A stretch of 64,000 bases of DNA. Origin: Pseudomonadota bacterium (lineage in GTDB: Bacteria; Pseudomonadota; Alphaproteobacteria; Reyranellales; Reyranellaceae). This document shows, piece by piece, positions 43,464 to 51,532 of the stretch (within the stretch, counting starts at the first letter, position 1; each line of letters starts with the position of its first letter). Made by a program: the position numbers and the translations under genes. Under the pieces are notes generated by a model. It searched no databases and was not told where the DNA came from. It saw only the letters and a list, made by a program, of their open reading frames with translations. The DNA is taken from positions 1 to 64,000 of the forward strand of contig JAFEBU010000070.1 in the NCBI GenBank assembly GCA_018242505.1, in the 5' to 3' direction.

Positions 43464-45020
43464 GTGAAGCACGTCCCTGTCCTGATCGCCGGTGGCGGCC
43501 CTGTTGGAATGACCCTCGCGCGCACGCTGGCGTCGTTTGGCGTGCACTGCCTCCTGGCCGAACGCAATCCCACGACCACGCGACATCCCAAGATGGACAT
43601 CACCAACGGCCGCTCGATGGAGCTGTTCCGGCGGCTGGGCCTGGCCGACAAGCTGCGCGCCGTCGCCGTGCCGGAGGAGAACTGCTTCGACATCTCGTGG
43701 ATCACCTCCCTTGCCCGGGACAAGGGAGGCCGCGAACTGCACCGCTTTCGCTATCCCTCGGTGGCCGAGAAGCGTGCCGAGATCCGCAACCGCAACGACG
43801 GCACCCAGCCACGCGAACCTGCCATGCGCGTGAGCCAGGTGATCATCGAGCCGGTGCTGCAGAATGCCGTCGTCAACCATCCGTTCGTGGAGGCGCGCTG
43901 GGGCGTGGCCTTCGAAGATTTCGTGCAGGACGGCGAGGGCGTCACGGCAACGCTGCGCGACAGCAAGACCGGCATCGTCGAACAGGTGCGCTGCGACTAC
44001 CTGGCGGGTTGCGACGGTGGCTCGAGCGTCGTGCGCGAGCGGCTGGGCATCGCGCTCGACGGACGCGCCGCGGTCGCACACCGCTACATGATCCATTTCC
44101 AGTCCGACGCGCGCGAGCTTTTGCAGGCCTTCGGCGTCGCCTGGCACTACCAGACCGACAAGGGCACGCTGATCGCGCAGGACGACAAGGATACCTGGAC
44201 GCTGCAGACGCGGCCGCCGCCGGGTGGCGAGTCCGACGGGATCGATCCCAATCCCATCCTCGATGCCTGGGCTGGCCGCACCTTCCCGCGCAAGATCCTG
44301 GTCGCCAATCCCTGGTTCACGCACCTGCTGCTGGCCGATCGCTACGGGCAGGGTCGCGTGTTCCTCGCGGGCGATGCAGCGCATCAATACATCCCGACCG
44401 GCGGCTACGGCATGAACACCGGCATCGGCGATGCGATCGATCTCGGCTGGAAGCTCGCAGCGACCGTGAGGGGCGTGGCGTCGCCGGCCCTGCTCGCATC
44501 CTACGAGCGCGAGCGCCGGCCGGTGGGCCTGCGCAATCGCGCCGCTTCGGGCCGGCACACCGACGTGCGGATCAAGATCGCCGAGCTTTATCAAAAGGAG
44601 CGCGATCCCGACGCGCTGGCGCGCGGCATCGCGGCGCTGGGCAACGCCGAGAACGAAAGCTGGGGCATCGAGTTCGGCTATCGCTACGACGGCGTCGAGG
44701 GTGATCCGCTGGTCTACGAGCCCACGACCGCGCCGGGCGCGCGCCTGCCCAGCACCTTCCTGCATGACGGGTCGGCGCTCTATGACAGGCTCGGCCCCTG
44801 GTTCACCCTGCTGCGCTTCGGCGACGCCGATCCATCGTCGCTGATCGACGCAGCGCCCGCGCCGCTCGAGACGGTGATCGTCGACGATCCCGCGGTCGCG
44901 CCGATCTACGAAGCGAAGCTCGTGCTCGTGCGCCCCGACACCCATGTCGCCTGGCGCGGCAATGCCTGCCCCGATGGCGCCGCGGTGTGGCGCCGGATCC
45001 TGAACGGGGAGCTGGGATGA
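43464..45020 (+). CDS. FAD-dependent aromatic monooxygenase (PheA/TfdB-like)
   Basis: A 518-residue group A flavoprotein hydroxylase. The FAD motif is IAGGGPVGMTLARTL at 7-21, the DG motif is GCDGGSSVVRERLG near 180 and the third motif is AGDAAHQYIPTGGYGMNTGIGDA near 305. A C-terminal thioredoxin-like region follows the core. The family hydroxylates phenols or other aromatics with NADPH and O2. The start is GTG at 43464. An unrelated second FAD monooxygenase follows after 148 bases, suggesting an aromatic catabolism patch. Confidence 0.9.
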   Translation: MKHVPVLIAGGGPVGMTLARTLASFGVHCLLAERNPTTTRHPKMDITNGRSMELFRRLGLADKLRAVAVPEENCFDISWITSLARDKGGRELHRFRYPSVAEKRAEIRNRNDGTQPREPAMRVSQVIIEPVLQNAVVNHPFVEARWGVAFEDFVQDGEGVTATLRDSKTGIVEQVRCDYLAGCDGGSSVVRERLGIALDGRAAVAHRYMIHFQSDARELLQAFGVAWHYQTDKGTLIAQDDKDTWTLQTRPPPGGESDGIDPNPILDAWAGRTFPRKILVANPWFTHLLLADRYGQGRVFLAGDAAHQYIPTGGYGMNTGIGDAIDLGWKLAATVRGVASPALLASYERERRPVGLRNRAASGRHTDVRIKIAELYQKERDPDALARGIAALGNAENESWGIEFGYRYDGVEGDPLVYEPTTAPGARLPSTFLHDGSALYDRLGPWFTLLRFGDADPSSLIDAAPAPLETVIVDDPAVAPIYEAKLVLVRPDTHVAWRGNACPDGAAVWRRILNGELG

Positions 45021-45058
45021 CCAATCATCGGTGCGCGCCGTTCCAGCGGCGCTCATGT

Positions 45059-45082
45059 GGACCGCGGGCTTCCAGCCCGCTC
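45059..45082. repeat. Short palindromic intergenic repeat
   Basis: A 7-bp stem (GCGGGCT at 45064-45070, AGCCCGC at 45074-45080, loop TCC) lies in the 148-base gap between the two FAD monooxygenases. Sequence of this form recurs as a dispersed intergenic palindrome in some alphaproteobacteria; whether it recurs here cannot be seen from one window. Confidence 0.5.
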
Positions 45083-45168
45083 ACTCGGTGCATCACATGC
45101 GTCTGGAGCGAGCCGGCCCCCTCGACGACGCCCGGGGCAGGGTCCCGCGGTCCAGGAGAGCATGAACC

Positions 45169-46335
45169 ATGAGAATCGCCATCGTCGGCGGCGGGATCGG
45201 CGGTCTGTCGGCCGCGCTGCAGCTCCTGAAAGCCGGGCTCGACGTCCATGTCTACGAGCAGGCGCCGCGCATCACCGAGATCGGCGCCGGCATCCAGATC
45301 AGCCCCAATGCCTCGCGGCTGCTGCATCGGCTCGGGCTGAAGCCCGCGATGGACGCGGTCGGGGTGCGGCCGCTCGCCGTGCATCAGCGCCGCTGGGACG
45401 ACGGCCGCACGCTGCAGCGCGCGCAGGTCGGCGCCGAGGTCGAGGCGACCTTCGGCGCGCCGTACTATCACTTCCACCGCGCCGATCTTGCGACCCTTCT
45501 GGCCGACGCCCTGCCGCCGGAGCGCCTGCATGTCGGCCACAAGCTCGTCGACCTCGAGCAGAAGAGCGGGCGCGTGACGGCGCACTTCGAGAACGGCGGG
45601 ACTACAGAGGCCGATCTCCTGGTCGGCGCCGACGGCATTCATTCGCGCGTGCGTTCGCTCGTGTTCGGCCTGGAGAAGCCACGCTTCACCGGTTGCGTCG
45701 CCTGGCGCGGGCTGGTGCCGGCCGAGCGCATAAGGCATCTCGACATCGAGATCGCCTCGCACAACTGGATGGGACCGGACGGCCATGTCGTCCACTACTG
45801 GGTCGCGGGCGGGCGGATGATGAACGTGGTCTGCGTCGTCGAGCACGGCGACTGGACCCAGGAGTCCTGGACCGACAAGGGCGAGGTGGCCGATGTGCTG
45901 GCGCGCTACGAGGGCTGGCATCCGACCGTGCGCGGCCTGATCGGCGCCTTTCCCGAGACCTTCGTCTGGGCGCTGCACGACCGCGCGGAGCTGCCGCACT
46001 GGAGCGACGGCCGCGTCACGCTATTGGGCGACGCCTGCCATCCCATGCTGCCCATGATGGCGCAGGGCGCCGCGCAATCGATCGAGGATGGCGCCGCGCT
46101 CGCATCGCTCCTCACAGCGATGCCCGGTGACATCGAGGGCGCGTTAGCGCGCTACGAGGCGGTGCGCAAGCCGCGCGCGACCAGGCTGCAGCAGGCGAGT
46201 GCGGCCAACCGCACGCGCTTCCATCTGCCCGACGGCGAGGCGCAGCGTGCCCGCGACGAGGCTCTGGCCACCTCGGGCGACCGCTCGATCGCCAATATCG
46301 GCTGGCTCTACGGCCATGACGCGGCGGTGATCTAG
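45169..46335 (+). CDS. FAD-dependent monooxygenase (salicylate/3-hydroxybenzoate hydroxylase-like)
   Basis: A 388-residue group A flavin monooxygenase. FAD motif IVGGGIGGLSAAL at 4-16, DG motif VGADGIHSRVRS near 157, and LGDACHPMLPMMAQGAAQSIEDG near 285-307. Length and motifs fit salicylate 1-hydroxylase or 3-hydroxybenzoate 6-hydroxylase, which use NADH and O2. CCAGGAGAGC precedes the start. A terminator-like hairpin lies downstream. The substrate is inferred from family only. Confidence 0.88.
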   Translation: MRIAIVGGGIGGLSAALQLLKAGLDVHVYEQAPRITEIGAGIQISPNASRLLHRLGLKPAMDAVGVRPLAVHQRRWDDGRTLQRAQVGAEVEATFGAPYYHFHRADLATLLADALPPERLHVGHKLVDLEQKSGRVTAHFENGGTTEADLLVGADGIHSRVRSLVFGLEKPRFTGCVAWRGLVPAERIRHLDIEIASHNWMGPDGHVVHYWVAGGRMMNVVCVVEHGDWTQESWTDKGEVADVLARYEGWHPTVRGLIGAFPETFVWALHDRAELPHWSDGRVTLLGDACHPMLPMMAQGAAQSIEDGAALASLLTAMPGDIEGALARYEAVRKPRATRLQQASAANRTRFHLPDGEAQRARDEALATSGDRSIANIGWLYGHDAAVI

Positions 46336-46340
46336 CCCGC

Positions 46341-46422
46341 TTTCTCAAAATTTCTCACATCGGTGAGAAGCCTTCGATGCCGATGGCATCGGCATTCGAG
46401 GCCCTTTTTCTCACTTTCTCAC
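46341..46422. promoter_or_regulatory. Cluster of TTTCTCAC repeats with a small dyad
   Basis: TTTCTCA occurs at 46341 and the full TTTCTCAC at 46351, 46407 and 46415, the last two in direct tandem. TTCTCAC at 46352-46358 forms a perfect seven-base inverted repeat with GTGAGAA at 46363-46369. The repeats surround a stem-loop (46370-46402). The pattern suggests an operator array for the downstream VOC gene, but no regulator is visible nearby. Confidence 0.5.
46370..46409 (+). terminator. Intrinsic terminator after the FAD monooxygenase
   Basis: Fifteen-base arms (46370-46384 and 46388-46402) pair with one C-C mismatch and two T-G pairs around the loop GGC, followed by CCTTTTTC. It lies 34 bases past the monooxygenase stop. 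Confidence 0.72.
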
Positions 46423-46545
46423 CACTCCTCTTCGTGAGGTAATAGGATACCGCGTATAGGGACGGAACAGGTCCTTTCCTTCGACTGTCCCCGGGTAGAC
46501 GTTACGCTCGGGACGACAGGAGACGGCACAAAGGGAGAGAACGGC

Positions 46546-47016
46546 ATGATCGAAGTGAACGGCATGGCGCACGTCATCCTGACGGTCAGCGACTGGGAGA
46601 AGGCGCGCGCCTTCTATGCCGAGCTGCTGCCTTTCCTTGGCCTGAAGAAGGTCTATGACGGCAACAACTTCCTCTATCACGTGGGCGGCCGCACCGCCGT
46701 CGGCATCCAGCGCTGCGCCGACGAGCATGCGGGCGCGCGCTTCGTGCAGAACCGGGTCGGCCTGCATCATCTCTGCCTGCGTGCCCGCACGCGCGAGGAT
46801 GTCGACAGGATCGCCGAGAAGCTGCGCGCCATGGGCGCCAATATCGATCGCGGCCCGATGGAGGGCACGTGGGCGCCCGGCTACTACTTCATCGTCTTCG
46901 AGGACCCCGACGGCATCCGCCTCGAAGTGAACTACATCCCCGGCAAGGGCCTGCTCGCCTCAGACCCGCCGCTCAACCCGAGCTTCGATCCGAACTGGAA
47001 CCAGAATTATCCGTGA
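46546..47016 (+). CDS. VOC (glyoxalase/dioxygenase superfamily) protein
   Basis: A 156-residue vicinal oxygen chelate protein. The beta-alpha-beta units show HVILTVSDWEKARAFYAE near residue 7 and VGLHHLCLRARTREDVDRI near 74, then YYFIVFEDPDGIRLEVNY near 108, where His and Glu metal ligands are expected. Family members include glyoxalase I, ring-cleaving dioxygenases and resistance proteins; this one is not assigned. GGGAGAGAAC precedes the start. It lies after the TTTCTCAC repeat cluster. Confidence 0.85.
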   Translation: MIEVNGMAHVILTVSDWEKARAFYAELLPFLGLKKVYDGNNFLYHVGGRTAVGIQRCADEHAGARFVQNRVGLHHLCLRARTREDVDRIAEKLRAMGANIDRGPMEGTWAPGYYFIVFEDPDGIRLEVNYIPGKGLLASDPPLNPSFDPNWNQNYP

Positions 47017-47105
47017 GATCGACCGAGCCGAGCCATCACTGGCAACTCGTCGCGAGTGGTGATACTGCGACCAAGATAGGTTTCCATCGCCAGCAGGGGA
47101 AACGC

Positions 47106-47534
47106 ATGATTGCTGCATCATGGTTGCGCAAACTCGCTGTCTATCTCGTGGCTATCCTGGCACTGCCGTTCCCGCTGTCGTCCGCGCGGGCTCAGGACAA
47201 ACCGATCGCATCCACCGCCACTCATGACGGTAAGGTCCGTGTCGACATCCTGTCGCTAAAGCGCACGGAAGGTGGGACGGCAACCCTCCGCTTCGCTCTC
47301 ACCAATAAAGGTGATCGCGACTTCTCGGTGGTTGTGGGCAACATTCATCTCGTCGATCTAGCCGGCCGGCGGTCATACCGCGCCGGGCTGATGTCCTCCA
47401 GTTGCAACACGCCCCCTGGCGGACAGGTGAACTGCTGGGCGACGTTCGCAGCACCACCAGAGGCAACCAAGGTGTTGGCCGTGCAGTTCTACGAGAACCT
47501 CGACTTGGTCTCCGGCGTCCCGTTGGCCGAGTAG
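47106..47534 (+). CDS. Secreted protein of unknown function
   Basis: A 142-residue protein with a signal peptide (MIAASWLRKLAVYLVAILALP, cleavage near SARAQ). The mature part looks like a beta-sandwich (VRVDILSLKR, LRFALTNKGDRDFSVVVGN), similar in style to DUF-type extracellular domains that follow OmpA-like proteins, with one Cys pair (SSCNT, VNCWA). The start at 47106 follows AGGGGAA. It is 7 bases before the OmpA-like gene and should share its transcript. Not recognised. Confidence 0.65.
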   Translation: MIAASWLRKLAVYLVAILALPFPLSSARAQDKPIASTATHDGKVRVDILSLKRTEGGTATLRFALTNKGDRDFSVVVGNIHLVDLAGRRSYRAGLMSSSCNTPPGGQVNCWATFAAPPEATKVLAVQFYENLDLVSGVPLAE

Positions 47535-47540
47535 CGCCGC

Positions 47541-48086
47541 ATGCCACAACGGCGCATTTTCCCGACCGCTTCGATTTCCATCTGCGCCGTGTTGGTCGCG
47601 GCGGCCGCGCACGCCGCACCATACCCGGTCGATACGATCTCGTTCGGGTCGGATCCGGTCACCTTCCCGACTGGCACCGTCAGCTTCCCGTCTGGACCAG
47701 TGCAGACCGAGACTGCCACCACTATCGAGGTGACCTTGCCGGCCGACATTCTGTTCGACTTCGACAAGGCCGATATCCGTTCCTCTGCCCAAAGCGCGCT
47801 ACACGAGGTGGCTCAATTGCTGCGCGAACGGGCGCACGGTCCAGTCACCATCCAGGGTTACACGGATGCGCTTGGCAGTGAGAGCTACAATCAACGTCTG
47901 TCTGAACGCCGCGCCATTGCGGTGAAAACCTGGCTCGGGTCGAATGAAGGCTTGGCGAATATGCGATTCACGATCGTTGGTTTCGGTGCGCGCAATCCCG
48001 TCGCGCCAAACCGAAAGCCGGATGGCTCAGACGATCCCGAGGGACGTCAGCGCAATCGCCGCGTGACGTTCATCATTTCCAAGTAA
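47541..48086 (+). CDS. OmpA family protein
   Basis: A 181-residue protein with a signal peptide (to about AAAAHAA) and a C-terminal OmpA-like peptidoglycan-binding domain: LPADILFDFDKADIRSSAQ, then IQGYTDALGSESYNQRLSERRA and NRRVTFIISK. The N-terminal segment contains repeated short Pro/Thr/Ser units (FGSDPVTFPTGTVSFPSG). It should anchor to peptidoglycan in the periplasm. It is coupled to the upstream secreted protein (7-base gap), so the two may form a pair in the envelope. Confidence 0.88.
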   Translation: MPQRRIFPTASISICAVLVAAAAHAAPYPVDTISFGSDPVTFPTGTVSFPSGPVQTETATTIEVTLPADILFDFDKADIRSSAQSALHEVAQLLRERAHGPVTIQGYTDALGSESYNQRLSERRAIAVKTWLGSNEGLANMRFTIVGFGARNPVAPNRKPDGSDDPEGRQRNRRVTFIISK

Positions 48087-48223
48087 GCGAGTTCGCGGAG
48101 GGGCGCCAACGACACGGGAGATCGTGTGTCTGGGCCCGAGCCGCTCGCTATAACGAGCGCCAAGTTTAGGCGGAGAGGGATTTGGACGGTTGTTTCGCTT
48201 GGCAATCACCCGCCGTCGCGACT

Positions 48224-49369
48224 TCAGCCCATCTTATTCGGATTGATCAGAAACTTCTCCCCCGTCGCGCGCTTGTTGTAGATGGCGATGTTCTTGGGAT
48301 CGAGCGCCTCAGGCAGCGAGATCGTCTTGGTGTAGTGGCTGGCGAAGGTGGTCTTCAACGAGCGGGCGACGCGTTCGCGCAGGCGTTGCTGGTCGGCGCG
48401 GCCGATCTTCTGCAGGAACGGCGTGAGCAGCCAGCCACCGACGCCCCAGGCCATGCCGTAGTTGCGCACCAGCTCGACCGGGCCGGTATCGAGGCTGCCA
48501 TAGATGTAGACCTGCTTGTGCGTGCTCGAACCGTAGCGGCTGTATTCCTTGGCCGTCTTGTTGAGCGCGACTTCCATGCAGGTGAGGATCTGGCTCGCGA
48601 GCCGGCCGCCGCCGATCGCGTCGAAGGCGATGGTGGCGCCTGTTTCGACCAGCGCCTGCGTGAGGTCGCCGGTGAAGCTCGCGGCGGTCGAGTCGCAGAC
48701 GTGCCGGGCGCCGGCGTCTTTCAGGATCTTGACCTGCGCCGGATTGCGCACGATGTTCACCAGCCCGATGCCATCCTCGAGGCAGATCCGGTTCAGCATC
48801 TGGCCGAGGTTCGAGGCGGCGGCGGTGTGCACCAGTGCTTTGTGGCCCTCGCGCTTCATGGTCTCGGTCATGCCGAGCGCGGTGAGCGGGTTCACGAACC
48901 ACGAGGCGCCTTCGGCCGCCGTCGTGCCCGACGGCAGCGCCTGGCAGTCGCGCGCCTTGATGAGGCGGTATTGCGTGTACATGCCGCCGCCGATCATCGA
49001 CACGGTCTTGCCCTTGAGCGCCTGTGCTTCGTCGGATGCGCCGGCCTTGATCACGGTGCCCGCGCCTTCATTGCCGACCGGCATCGCCTTGTCGAGCCGC
49101 GCGGCGAGGAAGGGCAGGGAGGCTTCGGACACTTTCGCCTTCACCACGATTGAGTCGCCGCTGCCCGACACCGTCGCGCGCGTCATGTCGGCCGGTCCCA
49201 CGAGCAGGCCGAGGTCCGAGGGGTTGATGGGCGTCGCCTCCACCTTCACCACGACCTGGTCGTCGGCGGGTTCGGGCACCGGGACTTTCGCCAGTGAAAG
49301 TTCCAGTTCGCCGTTCTTCCTGATCAGCGAGCGCAGTTCCAGGCCGGTGGTCGGGGTGGCGTCGGGCAT
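48224..49369 (-). CDS. Zinc-type/quinone oxidoreductase-like dehydrogenase (MDR family)
   Basis: A 381-residue medium-chain reductase. The N-terminal GroES-like domain has VVVKVEATPINPSDLGLLVG and GNEGAGTVI; the nucleotide-binding domain has LVHTAAASNLGQMLNRI, a variant dinucleotide motif, near 175. No structural-zinc Cys cluster is seen, which fits the zinc-free quinone oxidoreductase branch. The family reduces quinones or enones with NADPH. It is divergent from no gene closely; the 207 bases upstream contain no supportable ORF. Confidence 0.85.
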   Translation of the reverse strand: MPDATPTTGLELRSLIRKNGELELSLAKVPVPEPADDQVVVKVEATPINPSDLGLLVGPADMTRATVSGSGDSIVVKAKVSEASLPFLAARLDKAMPVGNEGAGTVIKAGASDEAQALKGKTVSMIGGGMYTQYRLIKARDCQALPSGTTAAEGASWFVNPLTALGMTETMKREGHKALVHTAAASNLGQMLNRICLEDGIGLVNIVRNPAQVKILKDAGARHVCDSTAASFTGDLTQALVETGATIAFDAIGGGRLASQILTCMEVALNKTAKEYSRYGSSTHKQVYIYGSLDTGPVELVRNYGMAWGVGGWLLTPFLQKIGRADQQRLRERVARSLKTTFASHYTKTISLPEALDPKNIAIYNKRATGEKFLINPNKMG

Positions 49370-49576
49370 CGGTTGTCTCCATCAATCTGTTTGGGCGACA
49401 CGATGCACAGCGCGGTGCTCGTGGACAAGGGCCGTACGTCACCCCTAACTCCCAGCCCCGCCGCCGATCGGCGGGAGGAGAAAGAAGGGAGAGCTCTTCC
49501 TCATGGTCCTCGCCCCTGCGAGGGGGAGGACGACTGTCTTTCGGGCAAGCGATTTGCCAGGAGCGGGGGCGGCTCG

Positions 49577-50947
49577 CTACTCCGCCGCGAGGGGCGCAGG
49601 GGCGAGCCAGCGGTCGAAATCGCTGAGGGCGCGTCGGGCGAGAAGCTGTTTGCGTTCCTTGCCGCGGACATTGCCCCCTTCGGCGGAAGGGAGGGGCGGG
49701 AACAGGCCGAAATTGACATTCATCGGTTGGAAGGTGGTGGCGTCGGCGCCGCCGGTGATGTGGCCCAGAAGTGCGCCCATCGCCGTCGTCGCGGGCGGCA
49801 CCGTTGGTCTGGCGCCCAGCCGCTCGGCGGCAGCGAAGCGGCCGGTCATCAGGCCGACGGCCGCGCTCTCGACATAGCCCTCGCAGCCCGTGATCTGGCC
49901 GGCGAAACGCAGCCGCGGCATCGCCTTCAGCCGCAGCGTCGGGTCGAGCAGCCGCGGGCTGTTGAGGAAGGTGTTGCGATGCAGCCCGCCCAGCCGCGCG
50001 AACTCGGCCCGTTGCAGGCCGGGGATGGTGCGGAAGAGACGCGTCTGCTCGCCGTGCTTGAGCTTGGTCTGGAAGCCCACGATGTTCCACAGCGTGCCGA
50101 GCGCATTGTCCTGGCGAAGCTGCACCACCGCCCACGGTCGCCGCCCGGTGCGCGGATCGCGCAGACCGACGGGCTTCATCGGCCCCCAGCGCAAGGTGTC
50201 CGGCCCGCGCGCGGCCATCACCTCGATCGGCAGGCAACCGTCGAAGTAGGGCGTGCTGGTCTCCCACTCCTTGAACTCGGTCTTCTCGCCCGCCAGCAGG
50301 CCGGCGACGAAGGCTTCGTATTCGTCCTTGTTCAGCGGGCAGTTGAGATAGTCGGCGCCATCGCCGGCCGGGCCGCCCTTGTCGTAGCGCGACTGCTTCC
50401 AGGCGATCGACCGGTCGATCGAGTCATGGTGCACGATGGGGGCGATGGCGTCGAAGAAGGCGAGCGCGCTTTCGCCGGTGAGCCTGCCGATCGCCTCGGC
50501 GAGCGCCGGCGAGGTGAGGGGGCCGGTGGCGACGATCACGCTGTCCCAGTCCTCCGGCGGCAGGCCGGCGACTTCCTCGCGGTGCAGCTCGACCAGCGGA
50601 TGGGCGAGCAATGCCTCTTGCACGGCGGCCGAGAAGCCGTGGCGATCGACCGCCAGCGCGCCGCCGGCCGGCAGCTTGTGCGCATCGGCGGCGCGCATGA
50701 TCAGCGAGCCCGCGCGCCGCATCTCCTCGTGCAGCAGGCCGACGGCGTTGTTCTCGGCGTCATCCGAGCGGAAGGAGTTGGAGCAGACCAGCTCGGCCAG
50801 CGAATCGGTCTGGTGCGCATCCGTCCCGCGCGCCGGTCGCATCTCGTGCAGCGCCACGGGCACGCCCGCGGACGCGAGCTGCCAGGCCGCCTCGCTGCCC
50901 GCCAGCCCGCCGCCTACGATGTGTACCGTCTTGATGCTTGACGTCAT
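49577..50947 (-). CDS. trmFO: Methylenetetrahydrofolate-tRNA-(uracil-5-)-methyltransferase TrmFO
   Basis: A 456-residue FAD/folate-dependent tRNA methyltransferase. The FAD motif VHIVGGGLAGSEAAWQLA at about 7-24 is followed by HEMRP, LAELVCSNSFRSDD with the conserved Cys, and GHITGGADATTFQPMNVNFGLFPP near the end. It makes T54 in the T loop of tRNA. Length and motif order match the family. An alternative start upstream is unlikely because the fold begins within ten residues. It is divergent from the RidA gene across a 93-base inverted repeat. Confidence 0.96.
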   Translation of the reverse strand: MTSSIKTVHIVGGGLAGSEAAWQLASAGVPVALHEMRPARGTDAHQTDSLAELVCSNSFRSDDAENNAVGLLHEEMRRAGSLIMRAADAHKLPAGGALAVDRHGFSAAVQEALLAHPLVELHREEVAGLPPEDWDSVIVATGPLTSPALAEAIGRLTGESALAFFDAIAPIVHHDSIDRSIAWKQSRYDKGGPAGDGADYLNCPLNKDEYEAFVAGLLAGEKTEFKEWETSTPYFDGCLPIEVMAARGPDTLRWGPMKPVGLRDPRTGRRPWAVVQLRQDNALGTLWNIVGFQTKLKHGEQTRLFRTIPGLQRAEFARLGGLHRNTFLNSPRLLDPTLRLKAMPRLRFAGQITGCEGYVESAAVGLMTGRFAAAERLGARPTVPPATTAMGALLGHITGGADATTFQPMNVNFGLFPPLPSAEGGNVRGKERKQLLARRALSDFDRWLAPAPLAAE

Positions 50948-51002
50948 GCTGTTCCAACGGGTTCCTTGTCGGATAGATAGAGGGTTGTCGATACCGGAAC
51001 TG

Positions 51003-51095
51003 TGTCATCCTGAGTCGCGTGCGTTAACCCGCGCGCTGAAGCGAAGGACCTTTGGCGATGTTGCTGAAAGATCCCTCACCTCGTTCGGGATGACA
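51003..51095. repeat. 93-bp REP-like inverted repeat
   Basis: The element begins TGTCATCCTGAG at 51003 and ends CGGGATGACA at 51095, exact inverted ends over eight bases, with an inner GAAGGACCTTTGGCGATGTTGC. This form matches the dispersed intergenic palindromes seen in many alphaproteobacterial genomes. It lies between the divergent trmFO and RidA genes. Confidence 0.6.
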
Positions 51096-51140
51096 TATCC
51101 TTGTATGCGGCAGTCCTGGATATAGATGGGAGAGAGCTTC

Positions 51141-51530
51141 ATGGCCATCAAGTTCCACAATCCTTCAAGCGTTTCCCTTTCCGGCAAGTACAGCCTCGGC
51201 GGCGAGGTGCCCGCCGGCGCGCGGCTGTTCTACGTTTCCGGACAGGTCGGCGTCGATCCCGGCGGCAAGCTGCAGCCCACCTTCGCGGGCCAGGCGGCGC
51301 AGGCCTGGAAGAATGTCGGCGAGGTGCTGAAGAGCGCCGGCATGACCTACAAGGATATCGTCAAGGTCACGACCTTCCTCACCGACAGTCGGTTCGTCGT
51401 GCCCAATCGCGAGGTGCGCGACCAGTTCATCCCCGAGCCGCCCTATCCTGCGTCGACCCTGCTGGTCGTGGCCGGCCTCGCCGATCCCGCCATGCTGGTC
51501 GAGATCGAGGCGGTGGCCGCCAAGGCCTGA
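51141..51530 (+). CDS. RidA family protein (reactive intermediate deaminase)
   Basis: A 129-residue RidA/YjgF protein. It has PSSVSLSGKYSLGGEVPAGARLFYVSGQVG, GQAAQAWKNVGEVLKSAG, IVKVTTFLTDS and PYPASTLLVVAGLADPAMLVEIEAVA, with the Arg of REVRDQF. The family deaminates enamine/imine intermediates from PLP enzymes. The start at 51141 follows GGGAGAGAGC; an ATG at 51126 gives five extra residues. It is two bases before nadE, so the two are probably co-translated. Confidence 0.88.
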   Translation: MAIKFHNPSSVSLSGKYSLGGEVPAGARLFYVSGQVGVDPGGKLQPTFAGQAAQAWKNVGEVLKSAGMTYKDIVKVTTFLTDSRFVVPNREVRDQFIPEPPYPASTLLVVAGLADPAMLVEIEAVAAKA

Positions 51531-51532
51531 CC

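Noticed and set aside
48142..48159. A terminator after the OmpA-like gene (CGCTCG/CGAGCG)
   Set aside because: The stem is only six base pairs with a six-base loop and no T-run, too weak to claim.
49370..49576. A short ORF or hairpin in the gap between the quinone-oxidoreductase-like gene and trmFO
   Set aside because: A G/C-rich imperfect inverted repeat near 49506-49531 has an internal mismatch, and no ORF has a credible start or motif.
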